The translations under genes were made by a program, and so were the position numbers. A stretch of DNA of 49,238 bases from an uncultured Olsenella sp. (GTDB lineage Bacteria > Actinomycetota > Coriobacteriia > Coriobacteriales > Atopobiaceae). The notes beneath the pieces were generated by a model. The model was not told the origin of the DNA and did not search any database. It was given only the letters and a program-made list of their open reading frames with translations. Position 1 is the first letter of the stretch; each line of letters begins with the position of its first letter. The stretch covers positions 1 to 49,238 of the forward strand of contig CAMXZR010000002.1 of NCBI GenBank assembly GCA_947253595.1. The letters run 5' to 3'. Below, in pieces: positions 18,110 to 29,731 of this stretch.

Positions 18110-19549
18110 ATGACGAAGAAGGCGGTGATATACGCCCGATTCTCCTGCTCGAAGCAGCGCGAGGCGTCCATCGACGACCAGCTGAGGGTCTGCGGCGAGT
18201 GGTGCGGGCGCGAGGGCTACGAGGTGGTGGCCGAGTACTGCGACCACGCCATGAGCGGCAGGACCGACGAGCGCCCCGAGTTCCGTCGCATGATAGGCAA
18301 CGCGGGCGAGTCCGACGTGGTCGTGGTCTACATGATGGACCGCTTCTCGCGCGACCCCTACGACGCCCCCGCCTACAAGCGCGAGCTGGCCTCGAAGGGC
18401 GTGCGCCTCGTCTCGGCCATGGAGGCCATCCCCGACTCCCCCGAGGGCATCATCTACGAGAAGCTGCTGGAGGGGCTCGCCGCGTGCGAGTCGGCGAAGA
18501 CCTCCGCGCGCGTCAGGCGCGGCATGCGCGGAAACGCCCTGAGGTGCCTCACCAACGGCGTGCGCGTCTACGGCTACCGCACCGGCGGCGACGGGCGCTA
18601 CGAGGTGGTCCCGGAGGAGGCGCGCCACGTCAACGACGCCTTCGAGATGCGCCTCGCGGGCATGTCCTGCAACGCGATCGCGCGCGAGCTGGCCGGCAGG
18701 GGCGTCACGACCTACACCGGCAGGCCATGCGGCCCCTCGATGGTCCAGCAGATGCTCAGGAACGAGAAGTACGTGGGGACATACGTGTGGGACGACGTGA
18801 GGATGGAGGGCGGCATGCCGTCGATAGTGGGCCGCGAGACGTTCGACAGGTGCCAGCGCGTCAGGGCGCGCAAGGTCCGCTCCGACGAGGACTGGGGCGA
18901 CTTTGCGCTGTCGGGGAAGGCCATATGCGCCTCCTGCGGTCGCGGCCTCGTGGGCCTCTCGGGGCGCGGCAGGGGCAACGTCAAGTACGAGTACTACGGC
19001 TGCAAGCGCTGCGGAGTCAGGCCGGCCAGGCGCGACTGGCTGGAGTCCGAGGTGGCCGGGAGGTTCCGCGCCGCCATGGGGGACCGCAGCGAGGCCCTGA
19101 GGCTCGCCAGGGCCATCCTCGAGGCCGGGAGGTCCTCGGAGTCGGGCGGGCGCGCGGAGGCCGCCCGGCGGGAGCTGAGGGCCGCAGAGGACGGCCTCAG
19201 GCACATCATGGACGCCATCGAGGCGGGCGTGGTGCATCCGCAGGCGCAGGAGCGCATCCGCACGCTGGAGGCGCGCCGCAGGGACGCCCAGGCGGCCCTG
19301 GACGAGGCTGCGGTGCCCGAGATAGACCCCGAGGACTTCGCGGACTTCCTCCAGTGCGCGGGGGCGATGTCGGACGCCCAGATCCTCGATGCCTTCGTCC
19401 ACCAGGTGGTCATGTCCGAGGAGGACGTGGTCGTAGTCATGCGCTACGACGGCAAAAAGGGCGAACCTGCCCGATTCACCATCGGAAGGGTTCGCCCAGA
19501 AGCTGCCTGGCTCCCCGGGCAGGATTCGAACCTGCGACACGCTGATTAA
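18110..19549 (+). CDS. Mirror copy: large serine recombinase
   Basis: Reverse complement of 29690-31129, 479 aa; Ser12 nucleophile, zinc ribbon and coiled coil as in the other copy. Reads out of the prophage into the tRNA. Confidence 0.9.
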   Translation: MTKKAVIYARFSCSKQREASIDDQLRVCGEWCGREGYEVVAEYCDHAMSGRTDERPEFRRMIGNAGESDVVVVYMMDRFSRDPYDAPAYKRELASKGVRLVSAMEAIPDSPEGIIYEKLLEGLAACESAKTSARVRRGMRGNALRCLTNGVRVYGYRTGGDGRYEVVPEEARHVNDAFEMRLAGMSCNAIARELAGRGVTTYTGRPCGPSMVQQMLRNEKYVGTYVWDDVRMEGGMPSIVGRETFDRCQRVRARKVRSDEDWGDFALSGKAICASCGRGLVGLSGRGRGNVKYEYYGCKRCGVRPARRDWLESEVAGRFRAAMGDRSEALRLARAILEAGRSSESGGRAEAARRELRAAEDGLRHIMDAIEAGVVHPQAQERIRTLEARRRDAQAALDEAAVPEIDPEDFADFLQCAGAMSDAQILDAFVHQVVMSEEDVVVVMRYDGKKGEPARFTIGRVRPEAAWLPGQDSNLRHAD

Positions 19550-19552
19550 CAG
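19508..19552. other. Mirror copy: probable attL core region
   Basis: Reverse complement of 29687-29731, the tRNA 3' half shared with the recombinase frame. Confidence 0.48.
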
Positions 19553-19582
19553 TCAGCTGCGCTACCACTGCGCCACCGGGGA
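19508..19582 (-). tRNA. Mirror copy: tRNA-Asn (GTT)
   Basis: Reverse complement of 29657-29731; full cloverleaf with encoded CCA, overlapping the 3' end of the recombinase gene. Confidence 0.93.
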
Positions 19583-19611
19583 ATATGTCGTGCGCGTTCG
19601 CACGTTTGATA

Positions 19612-19639
19612 ACTATAGCGGAATCGCTTCGTGGCGCAA
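19612..19639 (-). promoter_or_regulatory. Mirror copy: tRNA-Asn promoter
   Basis: Reverse complement of 29600-29627 (TTGCGC, 16 bp, TATAGT). Confidence 0.48.
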
Positions 19640-19677
19640 GGGTCAATTTGAGAAATTTCGATCGGGCCCCCATGGGA

Positions 19678-19711
19678 GCGCGCCCCACGCCTTGCGTGAC
19701 GTGGGGCGCGC
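19678..19711 (-). terminator. Mirror copy: hairpin after rpoD
   Basis: Reverse complement of 29528-29561; 12-bp GC-rich stem, no U-tract in the rpoD direction. Confidence 0.5.
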
Positions 19712-19740
19712 CTGACATGACGAGAAAGGCGGTGCGGATG

Positions 19741-21108
<1,368 letters not shown>

Positions 21109-21159
21109 TGACTTCCTTTCGACGCACACAGACTTATGGATGATACCCATTTTTGCGAG

Positions 21160-23064
21160 TTACACTCGCGAGGAGAGGGAGCTTGTGAGCTCATTGATTC
21201 TCTTCTGCAACTCGGTTGCCCTGACGAACAGGGCCTTGGCCCCCTCGTCAACGCCAGAGCCGGAGGCAAGGCGCAGCTGCGCCTTGATGGAGCGAACCTC
21301 GCGGCGGCAGGACCAAAGCTCCACCACGTCGACGAGGAACGCCGCACGCTGATCAACCGTGAGGCTGGACACCAGCTGGAGCCTGCCTCCCGCCAGCAGC
21401 ACCGGCGCACCAGGCACGACGGCCTCTGCGGCACGCACGAGCTCCTTTGGAGGCGTTCCCGCGGCGCAGGAGAGCATGGACCAGGCCATGGCCTCGTTGC
21501 GCGAGTCAACCCAGGACACGCTGGCGAGACGGCCGCCATAGGGGCGAACCGCGTCTGCGTTGGTGACGAGCAGGGCAAGGAGTTCCCCCTCGGCCACGAC
21601 CTGCAGGCGCTCGTCCTTGGAGAGCGCGTCGAGCGACACGCCCCCCTCGGGCACGGCGGCGGGTGCCTGCCAGGGCGGCTCCTCTTGCAGGGGGGAGGCA
21701 CCATAGGCATCGAGCGGCACCTCGTCCGCGGAGGCCTGACGTGAGGGACGGCCCTGGCGGGGCTGCACCTCGCCCTTGGGCAGCGGCGTCTCTCGGACCA
21801 TGCGCTTCGTCTCGTCCACGCTCACGCCCAGGAGGTCCGATAGCTGGGTTGCATACTCGTCCAAGAGAATCGAGTCCTTGAGAGGAGCCAGGAGCTTGGC
21901 CATGTCCTCGAGGGCGGCGACACGCCGTCCCGGGACGCTCAGGTCCATGCCGGAGAGGCGCTTGTCGAAGACGAAGGACATGAGGGGGGGCGCTGCGGCA
22001 AGCCGCTCGCGAAGCGCATCCGCGCCGTGGGCCGCAAGGAACTCCGCAGGGTCCTGCCCGTCGGGCAGAACGACGCAGAGCAGCTCGGCAGAGGTCTTGT
22101 CTATGTACTGGACGGCCCTCTCCGCCGCGCGCTGGCCCGCCTCGTCTCCGTCGAACATGCAGATGATGCGACGCTTCGCGAAGCGCTCGATGGCCTTTAC
22201 GTGGTCGAGGGTGAGGGCCGTGCCCAAGGCGGCGACCACATTGGTGAGCCCCGCCTCGTGCATGGCGATGACGTCGGTGTAGCCCTCGCAGACGATGGCG
22301 GTGTCGCTCGCGGCCATGGCCTCCTTCGCCCTGTGGAAGGCGAAGAGGTGCTTTCCCTTGTGAAATACCGAGGTGTCCTTGGTGTTGAGGTACTTGGGCT
22401 TGGCATCCGTCAGAACGCGGCCACCAAAGCCGATGGTCCTGCCCTGCTCGTCGTGGATGGGGAACATGGCGCGGTCGAAGAAGCGATCGCGCAGCTGGCC
22501 ACGCCCCTCGAGGGCGAGGTCGGCTGCCACCAGCTCCTGGCGAGAGCAGCCCTTCTTGAGCAGGTGCTCGACAAGGGCGCCATGGCCTGGGGCGAAGCCC
22601 AGCCCCCAGCGCCGGCAGACGGCGGAGCCGAAGCCTCTCCCGGAAAGGTAGGAGCGAGCCGCGGCGGGCCCCTCTCCCCTTCCGCGCAGCAGAAGCATGG
22701 TGTAGTAGCCCTCGGCCTCGGCCAGGCACTCCATGAGCCGGTTGCGCCTGGGGCCTCGACGCGACGAGCGCTGCTCCTCGGCGAGCTCAATGCCCGCGCG
22801 GTCCGCGAGGAAGCGGATGGAGTCGGGAAACTCCAGGCTCTCGCGCTTCATGACGTAGGCGAAGACGTCACCGCCGGCACCGCAGCCAAAGCACTTCCAG
22901 AGGCCCGTCGCGGGGTTCACGTGAAACGAGGGGCTCTTCTCCCTGTGAAAGGGACAGCAGCCCCAGAAGTCGGAGCCGCGCTGCCGCAGCTCCACCGTCT
23001 CGCCCACAAGCTGCAGGATGTCGGTGGCCTGACGGACGCGCTCCTTGTCCTCGTCTGTTATCAA
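21160..23064 (-). CDS. dnaG: Mirror copy: DNA primase DnaG
   Basis: Reverse complement of 26175-28079, 634 aa, TTG start. The zinc-binding (Cys37/His40/Cys58/Cys61) and TOPRIM residues are identical to the other copy. Confidence 0.94.
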   Translation of the reverse strand: MITDEDKERVRQATDILQLVGETVELRQRGSDFWGCCPFHREKSPSFHVNPATGLWKCFGCGAGGDVFAYVMKRESLEFPDSIRFLADRAGIELAEEQRSSRRGPRRNRLMECLAEAEGYYTMLLLRGRGEGPAAARSYLSGRGFGSAVCRRWGLGFAPGHGALVEHLLKKGCSRQELVAADLALEGRGQLRDRFFDRAMFPIHDEQGRTIGFGGRVLTDAKPKYLNTKDTSVFHKGKHLFAFHRAKEAMAASDTAIVCEGYTDVIAMHEAGLTNVVAALGTALTLDHVKAIERFAKRRIICMFDGDEAGQRAAERAVQYIDKTSAELLCVVLPDGQDPAEFLAAHGADALRERLAAAPPLMSFVFDKRLSGMDLSVPGRRVAALEDMAKLLAPLKDSILLDEYATQLSDLLGVSVDETKRMVRETPLPKGEVQPRQGRPSRQASADEVPLDAYGASPLQEEPPWQAPAAVPEGGVSLDALSKDERLQVVAEGELLALLVTNADAVRPYGGRLASVSWVDSRNEAMAWSMLSCAAGTPPKELVRAAEAVVPGAPVLLAGGRLQLVSSLTVDQRAAFLVDVVELWSCRREVRSIKAQLRLASGSGVDEGAKALFVRATELQKRINELTSSLSSRV

Positions 23065-24119
23065 CGTCCCACCTCCAGCATTCCGGAGCCAAGGTTCTCT
23101 TTCACCCAGTCAATGTTCCCCAGAACCACCGCCTCGAGCTCCTCCTTGGACGAGAAGGGGCGAGACGGGCGAAGCCAGTCGGTAAAGAGCAGGTCCACCT
23201 TACGGCCGTAGAGGTCCCCCTCGAACCCCAGGAGGTTGGCCTCGAGAAACGCCGCTTGGGGAGCTGAGAAGGTGGGAGGGGCCCCCACGTTGACGGCGGC
23301 GGGCCAGACTCTCCCTCCCTCATGCAAAAGGCCTGCGTAGACGCCCTTGCGCGGCAGGCAGGCACAGCGCGCGACGCTCAGGTTGGCTGTGGGAAAGCCC
23401 AGCCCACGACCCTCTCCCCTGCCATGGACGACCTCGCCGCGCACGAAGTGCAGGCGCCCCAGGAGCCTGGCGGCAAGCTCGACGCCGCCGTCAGAGAGTG
23501 CCTCGCGGACGCGCGTCGATGAGATGGGGGCACCCTCCATCCGCACCAGCTCATGACCGATCACATCCACGCCATGCAAGGCGCCCAGCTTCGCGAGGGC
23601 GCGGACGTCTCCAAGGCCCATGCGGCCCAGGCGGAAGTTGCTTCCCACGTGCACCGAGGACGGGTGAACGATGCGCGGCAGAAGCTCGAGCAGGAACTGC
23701 TCGTACCCCAAGGACGCAAGCCCCCTGTCGAAGTCGAAGAGAACGATGGCGTCAGGCGAGAGGGACTCGAGCGCCCGCACGCGGTCCTGGCTCGAGAGCA
23801 GCCTGCCCGGGGCGTGGGCGCGTCCCAGAAATTCGGCGGGCAGAGGATCGAAGCTCACCACCACGGATCGGCAGCCACGCATGCGGGCGTCCTCGATGGT
23901 TGACCTCACCAGGGAGCGATGCCCAAGGTGCAGGCCGTCGAAGGCCCCTATGCAGACGCAGGCCTGCTCCGTGGGCGCAAGCGGCACGCCCTCGGCGAGG
24001 AAGAGCGCCCCGCCAGGAATCTTGCGCTCGCTGTACCTGCCGTCGGATCCGAGGAAGAGCGACCTGGCGGCGGCGCTGGCCAGGTCGTCCCCGCTCAGCG
24101 CAGGCAGCTTGGCGCTCAC
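23061..24119 (-). CDS. ribF: Mirror copy: RibF riboflavin kinase / FAD synthetase
   Basis: Reverse complement of 25120-26178, 352 aa, GTG start overlapping the truB stop. HxGH and PTAN motifs are intact. Confidence 0.93.
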   Translation of the reverse strand: MSAKLPALSGDDLASAAARSLFLGSDGRYSERKIPGGALFLAEGVPLAPTEQACVCIGAFDGLHLGHRSLVRSTIEDARMRGCRSVVVSFDPLPAEFLGRAHAPGRLLSSQDRVRALESLSPDAIVLFDFDRGLASLGYEQFLLELLPRIVHPSSVHVGSNFRLGRMGLGDVRALAKLGALHGVDVIGHELVRMEGAPISSTRVREALSDGGVELAARLLGRLHFVRGEVVHGRGEGRGLGFPTANLSVARCACLPRKGVYAGLLHEGGRVWPAAVNVGAPPTFSAPQAAFLEANLLGFEGDLYGRKVDLLFTDWLRPSRPFSSKEELEAVVLGNIDWVKENLGSGMLEVGR

Positions 24120-24619
24120 GAGAGGACTCCCGAAATGCCCTGGGGGAAGTTGGCCACGCAGACGAGGCGAGAGCCCCTCCGGCACCACACGCCGACGAGG
24201 CGGCCGTCGTGAACGAGGCTGACCCTCTCGCCCTCCTCCACCTCGGAGGGGGCAAAGAGCTGGTGGCCGCAGGAGACGCGCTCGAAGCCCCTGTCGTCAA
24301 GCCGCATCACCGCATGCCCCAGCGCGCTTGTGGGGTCTATGATGCAGCGATCGAGCATCTGGGTCCCTGCGGCCTCGAGCGCCGCCAGCGGAAGGCAGCC
24401 CTCGATGCGCACGCTTCCCGCGCCCGTGCGCCTCAGGCCGACGAGGTGCGCGGCCGTCCCCAGACTGCGGCCGAGGTCGCGCGCGATGCTGCGCACATAG
24501 GTGCCCTTCGAGACGACGAAGCGGCAGCGCCACACGAGCTCGTCGGCCTCCTCGATGCCGACGAGCTGGGCCTTGTCTATGCGAATGCGGCGAGGCTCGA
24601 GAACCACCTCCTCGCCCGC
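24116..24619 (-). CDS. truB: Mirror copy: TruB, C-terminal half
   Basis: Reverse complement of 24620-25123. It encodes the tRNA U55 pseudouridine synthase from LARAGE at the axis to the C-terminus; KGTYVRS is present and the catalytic Asp region is missing, so this copy is no more complete than the other. Confidence 0.88.
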   Translation of the reverse strand, partial: AGEEVVLEPRRIRIDKAQLVGIEEADELVWRCRFVVSKGTYVRSIARDLGRSLGTAAHLVGLRRTGAGSVRIEGCLPLAALEAAGTQMLDRCIIDPTSALGHAVMRLDDRGFERVSCGHQLFAPSEVEEGERVSLVHDGRLVGVWCRRGSRLVCVANFPQGISGVLS

Positions 24620-24628
24620 GCGGGCGAG
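24611..24628. repeat. Short palindrome at the symmetry axis, inside truB
   Basis: The 18 bases ctcgcccgcgcgggcgag read the same on both strands. In the truB frame they encode Leu-Ala-Arg-Ala-Gly-Glu, which fits the usual TruB sequence at this place. These 18 bases could therefore be authentic truB sequence, with the reflection starting from them. That is inference: the natural sequence left of the axis is not in the window. Confidence 0.75.
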
Positions 24629-25123
24629 GAGGTGGTTCTCGAGCCTCGCCGCATTCGCATAGACAAGGCCCAGCTCGTCGGCATCGAGGAGGCCGACGAG
24701 CTCGTGTGGCGCTGCCGCTTCGTCGTCTCGAAGGGCACCTATGTGCGCAGCATCGCGCGCGACCTCGGCCGCAGTCTGGGGACGGCCGCGCACCTCGTCG
24801 GCCTGAGGCGCACGGGCGCGGGAAGCGTGCGCATCGAGGGCTGCCTTCCGCTGGCGGCGCTCGAGGCCGCAGGGACCCAGATGCTCGATCGCTGCATCAT
24901 AGACCCCACAAGCGCGCTGGGGCATGCGGTGATGCGGCTTGACGACAGGGGCTTCGAGCGCGTCTCCTGCGGCCACCAGCTCTTTGCCCCCTCCGAGGTG
25001 GAGGAGGGCGAGAGGGTCAGCCTCGTTCACGACGGCCGCCTCGTCGGCGTGTGGTGCCGGAGGGGCTCTCGCCTCGTCTGCGTGGCCAACTTCCCCCAGG
25101 GCATTTCGGGAGTCCTCTCGTGA
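24620..25123 (+). CDS. truB: tRNA pseudouridine(55) synthase TruB, C-terminal half (cut at the axis)
   Basis: TruB isomerises U55 in the T-loop of tRNAs. About 167 residues are left of a protein normally near 300. They contain the conserved segment KGTYVRSIARDLG, followed by AHLVGLRRTGAGSVRIEG and a C-terminal PUA-like part that ends at the TGA at 25121. The N-terminal half with the catalytic Asp motif (GxLDPxAxG) is missing because the sequence folds back at 24619/24620. An open frame continues across the axis, but it is then antisense truB and has no meaning. The TGA overlaps the GTG of ribF, so the two genes are translationally coupled. Confidence 0.9.
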   Translation, partial: AGEEVVLEPRRIRIDKAQLVGIEEADELVWRCRFVVSKGTYVRSIARDLGRSLGTAAHLVGLRRTGAGSVRIEGCLPLAALEAAGTQMLDRCIIDPTSALGHAVMRLDDRGFERVSCGHQLFAPSEVEEGERVSLVHDGRLVGVWCRRGSRLVCVANFPQGISGVLS

Positions 25124-26178
25124 GCGCCAAGCTGCCTGCGCTGAGCGGGGACGACCTGGCCAGCGCCGCCGCCAGGTCGCTCTTCCTCGGATCCGACGGC
25201 AGGTACAGCGAGCGCAAGATTCCTGGCGGGGCGCTCTTCCTCGCCGAGGGCGTGCCGCTTGCGCCCACGGAGCAGGCCTGCGTCTGCATAGGGGCCTTCG
25301 ACGGCCTGCACCTTGGGCATCGCTCCCTGGTGAGGTCAACCATCGAGGACGCCCGCATGCGTGGCTGCCGATCCGTGGTGGTGAGCTTCGATCCTCTGCC
25401 CGCCGAATTTCTGGGACGCGCCCACGCCCCGGGCAGGCTGCTCTCGAGCCAGGACCGCGTGCGGGCGCTCGAGTCCCTCTCGCCTGACGCCATCGTTCTC
25501 TTCGACTTCGACAGGGGGCTTGCGTCCTTGGGGTACGAGCAGTTCCTGCTCGAGCTTCTGCCGCGCATCGTTCACCCGTCCTCGGTGCACGTGGGAAGCA
25601 ACTTCCGCCTGGGCCGCATGGGCCTTGGAGACGTCCGCGCCCTCGCGAAGCTGGGCGCCTTGCATGGCGTGGATGTGATCGGTCATGAGCTGGTGCGGAT
25701 GGAGGGTGCCCCCATCTCATCGACGCGCGTCCGCGAGGCACTCTCTGACGGCGGCGTCGAGCTTGCCGCCAGGCTCCTGGGGCGCCTGCACTTCGTGCGC
25801 GGCGAGGTCGTCCATGGCAGGGGAGAGGGTCGTGGGCTGGGCTTTCCCACAGCCAACCTGAGCGTCGCGCGCTGTGCCTGCCTGCCGCGCAAGGGCGTCT
25901 ACGCAGGCCTTTTGCATGAGGGAGGGAGAGTCTGGCCCGCCGCCGTCAACGTGGGGGCCCCTCCCACCTTCTCAGCTCCCCAAGCGGCGTTTCTCGAGGC
26001 CAACCTCCTGGGGTTCGAGGGGGACCTCTACGGCCGTAAGGTGGACCTGCTCTTTACCGACTGGCTTCGCCCGTCTCGCCCCTTCTCGTCCAAGGAGGAG
26101 CTCGAGGCGGTGGTTCTGGGGAACATTGACTGGGTGAAAGAGAACCTTGGCTCCGGAATGCTGGAGGTGGGACGTTGA
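25120..26178 (+). CDS. ribF: Bifunctional riboflavin kinase / FAD synthetase RibF
   Basis: Makes FMN from riboflavin and then FAD in the cytosol. At 352 aa it is slightly longer than usual because of about 50 extra N-terminal residues. The adenylyltransferase half shows GAFDGLHLGH at 58-67 (the HxGH site), HVGSNFRLGRMGLGDV from 157 and ISSTRVREAL from 199. The kinase half shows GFPTANL at 241-247 (PTAN flavin/ATP site), NVGAPPTF around 277-284 and a Glu-rich SSKEELE near the C-terminus. I chose the GTG at 25120 because it overlaps the truB stop (GTGA). The frame is open further upstream, but that part lies inside truB. The stop overlaps the TTG of dnaG, so truB-ribF-dnaG form one coupled unit. 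Confidence 0.95.
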   Translation: MSAKLPALSGDDLASAAARSLFLGSDGRYSERKIPGGALFLAEGVPLAPTEQACVCIGAFDGLHLGHRSLVRSTIEDARMRGCRSVVVSFDPLPAEFLGRAHAPGRLLSSQDRVRALESLSPDAIVLFDFDRGLASLGYEQFLLELLPRIVHPSSVHVGSNFRLGRMGLGDVRALAKLGALHGVDVIGHELVRMEGAPISSTRVREALSDGGVELAARLLGRLHFVRGEVVHGRGEGRGLGFPTANLSVARCACLPRKGVYAGLLHEGGRVWPAAVNVGAPPTFSAPQAAFLEANLLGFEGDLYGRKVDLLFTDWLRPSRPFSSKEELEAVVLGNIDWVKENLGSGMLEVGR

Positions 26179-28079
26179 TAACAGACGAGGACAAGGAGCG
26201 CGTCCGTCAGGCCACCGACATCCTGCAGCTTGTGGGCGAGACGGTGGAGCTGCGGCAGCGCGGCTCCGACTTCTGGGGCTGCTGTCCCTTTCACAGGGAG
26301 AAGAGCCCCTCGTTTCACGTGAACCCCGCGACGGGCCTCTGGAAGTGCTTTGGCTGCGGTGCCGGCGGTGACGTCTTCGCCTACGTCATGAAGCGCGAGA
26401 GCCTGGAGTTTCCCGACTCCATCCGCTTCCTCGCGGACCGCGCGGGCATTGAGCTCGCCGAGGAGCAGCGCTCGTCGCGTCGAGGCCCCAGGCGCAACCG
26501 GCTCATGGAGTGCCTGGCCGAGGCCGAGGGCTACTACACCATGCTTCTGCTGCGCGGAAGGGGAGAGGGGCCCGCCGCGGCTCGCTCCTACCTTTCCGGG
26601 AGAGGCTTCGGCTCCGCCGTCTGCCGGCGCTGGGGGCTGGGCTTCGCCCCAGGCCATGGCGCCCTTGTCGAGCACCTGCTCAAGAAGGGCTGCTCTCGCC
26701 AGGAGCTGGTGGCAGCCGACCTCGCCCTCGAGGGGCGTGGCCAGCTGCGCGATCGCTTCTTCGACCGCGCCATGTTCCCCATCCACGACGAGCAGGGCAG
26801 GACCATCGGCTTTGGTGGCCGCGTTCTGACGGATGCCAAGCCCAAGTACCTCAACACCAAGGACACCTCGGTATTTCACAAGGGAAAGCACCTCTTCGCC
26901 TTCCACAGGGCGAAGGAGGCCATGGCCGCGAGCGACACCGCCATCGTCTGCGAGGGCTACACCGACGTCATCGCCATGCACGAGGCGGGGCTCACCAATG
27001 TGGTCGCCGCCTTGGGCACGGCCCTCACCCTCGACCACGTAAAGGCCATCGAGCGCTTCGCGAAGCGTCGCATCATCTGCATGTTCGACGGAGACGAGGC
27101 GGGCCAGCGCGCGGCGGAGAGGGCCGTCCAGTACATAGACAAGACCTCTGCCGAGCTGCTCTGCGTCGTTCTGCCCGACGGGCAGGACCCTGCGGAGTTC
27201 CTTGCGGCCCACGGCGCGGATGCGCTTCGCGAGCGGCTTGCCGCAGCGCCCCCCCTCATGTCCTTCGTCTTCGACAAGCGCCTCTCCGGCATGGACCTGA
27301 GCGTCCCGGGACGGCGTGTCGCCGCCCTCGAGGACATGGCCAAGCTCCTGGCTCCTCTCAAGGACTCGATTCTCTTGGACGAGTATGCAACCCAGCTATC
27401 GGACCTCCTGGGCGTGAGCGTGGACGAGACGAAGCGCATGGTCCGAGAGACGCCGCTGCCCAAGGGCGAGGTGCAGCCCCGCCAGGGCCGTCCCTCACGT
27501 CAGGCCTCCGCGGACGAGGTGCCGCTCGATGCCTATGGTGCCTCCCCCCTGCAAGAGGAGCCGCCCTGGCAGGCACCCGCCGCCGTGCCCGAGGGGGGCG
27601 TGTCGCTCGACGCGCTCTCCAAGGACGAGCGCCTGCAGGTCGTGGCCGAGGGGGAACTCCTTGCCCTGCTCGTCACCAACGCAGACGCGGTTCGCCCCTA
27701 TGGCGGCCGTCTCGCCAGCGTGTCCTGGGTTGACTCGCGCAACGAGGCCATGGCCTGGTCCATGCTCTCCTGCGCCGCGGGAACGCCTCCAAAGGAGCTC
27801 GTGCGTGCCGCAGAGGCCGTCGTGCCTGGTGCGCCGGTGCTGCTGGCGGGAGGCAGGCTCCAGCTGGTGTCCAGCCTCACGGTTGATCAGCGTGCGGCGT
27901 TCCTCGTCGACGTGGTGGAGCTTTGGTCCTGCCGCCGCGAGGTTCGCTCCATCAAGGCGCAGCTGCGCCTTGCCTCCGGCTCTGGCGTTGACGAGGGGGC
28001 CAAGGCCCTGTTCGTCAGGGCAACCGAGTTGCAGAAGAGAATCAATGAGCTCACAAGCTCCCTCTCCTCGCGAGTGTAA
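26175..28079 (+). CDS. dnaG: DNA primase DnaG
   Basis: Synthesises RNA primers for chromosomal replication together with the DnaB helicase. 634 aa. The N-terminal zinc-binding domain has CPFH at 37-40 and CFGC at 58-61 (Cys37, His40, Cys58, Cys61). The catalytic core has the RNAP-basic segment (GFGGRVL, PKYLN, FHKGKHLF). The TOPRIM acidic residues are at CEGYTDVIA (Glu260) and FDGDEAG (Asp305, Asp307). The C-terminal helicase-binding part is poorly conserved and rich in Pro and Gln near 430-480. The start is a TTG that overlaps the ribF stop (TTGA); no better start is visible. rpoD follows after 51 bp. Confidence 0.96.
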   Translation: MITDEDKERVRQATDILQLVGETVELRQRGSDFWGCCPFHREKSPSFHVNPATGLWKCFGCGAGGDVFAYVMKRESLEFPDSIRFLADRAGIELAEEQRSSRRGPRRNRLMECLAEAEGYYTMLLLRGRGEGPAAARSYLSGRGFGSAVCRRWGLGFAPGHGALVEHLLKKGCSRQELVAADLALEGRGQLRDRFFDRAMFPIHDEQGRTIGFGGRVLTDAKPKYLNTKDTSVFHKGKHLFAFHRAKEAMAASDTAIVCEGYTDVIAMHEAGLTNVVAALGTALTLDHVKAIERFAKRRIICMFDGDEAGQRAAERAVQYIDKTSAELLCVVLPDGQDPAEFLAAHGADALRERLAAAPPLMSFVFDKRLSGMDLSVPGRRVAALEDMAKLLAPLKDSILLDEYATQLSDLLGVSVDETKRMVRETPLPKGEVQPRQGRPSRQASADEVPLDAYGASPLQEEPPWQAPAAVPEGGVSLDALSKDERLQVVAEGELLALLVTNADAVRPYGGRLASVSWVDSRNEAMAWSMLSCAAGTPPKELVRAAEAVVPGAPVLLAGGRLQLVSSLTVDQRAAFLVDVVELWSCRREVRSIKAQLRLASGSGVDEGAKALFVRATELQKRINELTSSLSSRV

Positions 28080-28130
28080 CTCGCAAAAATGGGTATCATC
28101 CATAAGTCTGTGTGCGTCGAAAGGAAGTCA

Positions 28131-29498
<1,368 letters not shown>

Positions 29499-29527
29499 CA
29501 TCCGCACCGCCTTTCTCGTCATGTCAG

Positions 29528-29561
29528 GCGCGCCCCACGTCACGCAAGGCGTGGGGCGCGC
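29528..29561 (+). terminator. GC-rich hairpin after rpoD (U-tract absent)
   Basis: A perfect 12-bp stem, GCGCGCCCCACG paired with CGTGGGGCGCGC, closes a 10-nt loop 30 bp after the rpoD stop. No T-run follows on the plus strand, so it is not a classical intrinsic terminator. Its position between rpoD and the tRNA promoter still suggests an operon end. Confidence 0.55.
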
Positions 29562-29599
29562 TCCCATGGGGGCCCGATCGAAATTTCTCAAATTGACCC

Positions 29600-29627
29600 T
29601 TGCGCCACGAAGCGATTCCGCTATAGT
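29600..29627 (+). promoter_or_regulatory. Putative sigma-A promoter of tRNA-Asn
   Basis: TTGCGC (29600-29605) and TATAGT (29622-29627) with a 16-bp spacer lie in an AT-richer stretch 30-57 bp before the tRNA. An alternative -35, TTGACC at 29593, has a spacer that is too long (23 bp). Transcription would start near 29634. Confidence 0.5.
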
Positions 29628-29656
29628 TATCAAACGTGCGAACGCGCACGACATAT

Positions 29657-29731
29657 TCCCCGGTGGCGCAGTGGTAGCGCAGCTGACTGTTAATCAGCGT
29701 GTCGCAGGTTCGAATCCTGCCCGGGGAGCCA
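29657..29731 (+). tRNA. tRNA-Asn (anticodon GTT), CCA encoded
   Basis: The full cloverleaf can be drawn. The acceptor is TCCCCGG/CCGGGGA (29657-29663 with 29721-29727). The D arm is GCGC/GCGC. The anticodon stem is GCTGA/TCAGC with loop CTGTTAA, anticodon GTT at 29689-29691. The variable loop has 5 nt. The T arm is GCAGG-TTCGAAT-CCTGC. The discriminator is G and CCA is encoded. It is the host gene used as the prophage attachment site; its 3' half overlaps the end of the recombinase gene on the other strand. Confidence 0.95.
29687..29731. other. Probable attL core region (3' half of tRNA-Asn)
   Basis: Host genes end and phage genes begin at the 3' end of tRNA-Asn. The recombinase frame runs into the tRNA up to the anticodon loop, so phage and host share this segment. 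The exact crossover and the length of identity cannot be fixed without the other attachment site, which lies outside the window. Confidence 0.5.

Noticed and set aside
24600..24640. Telomere-like hairpin end of a linear replicon at the axis
   Set aside because: The axis is inside coding sequence of truB and there is no protelomerase or resolution site nearby. A natural telomere would not sit in a housekeeping gene.
23498..25741. Two 541-aa open frames that cross the symmetry axis, one on each strand
   Set aside because: They join sense truB to antisense truB/ribF. They exist only because of the fold-back and match no protein family on the antisense side.
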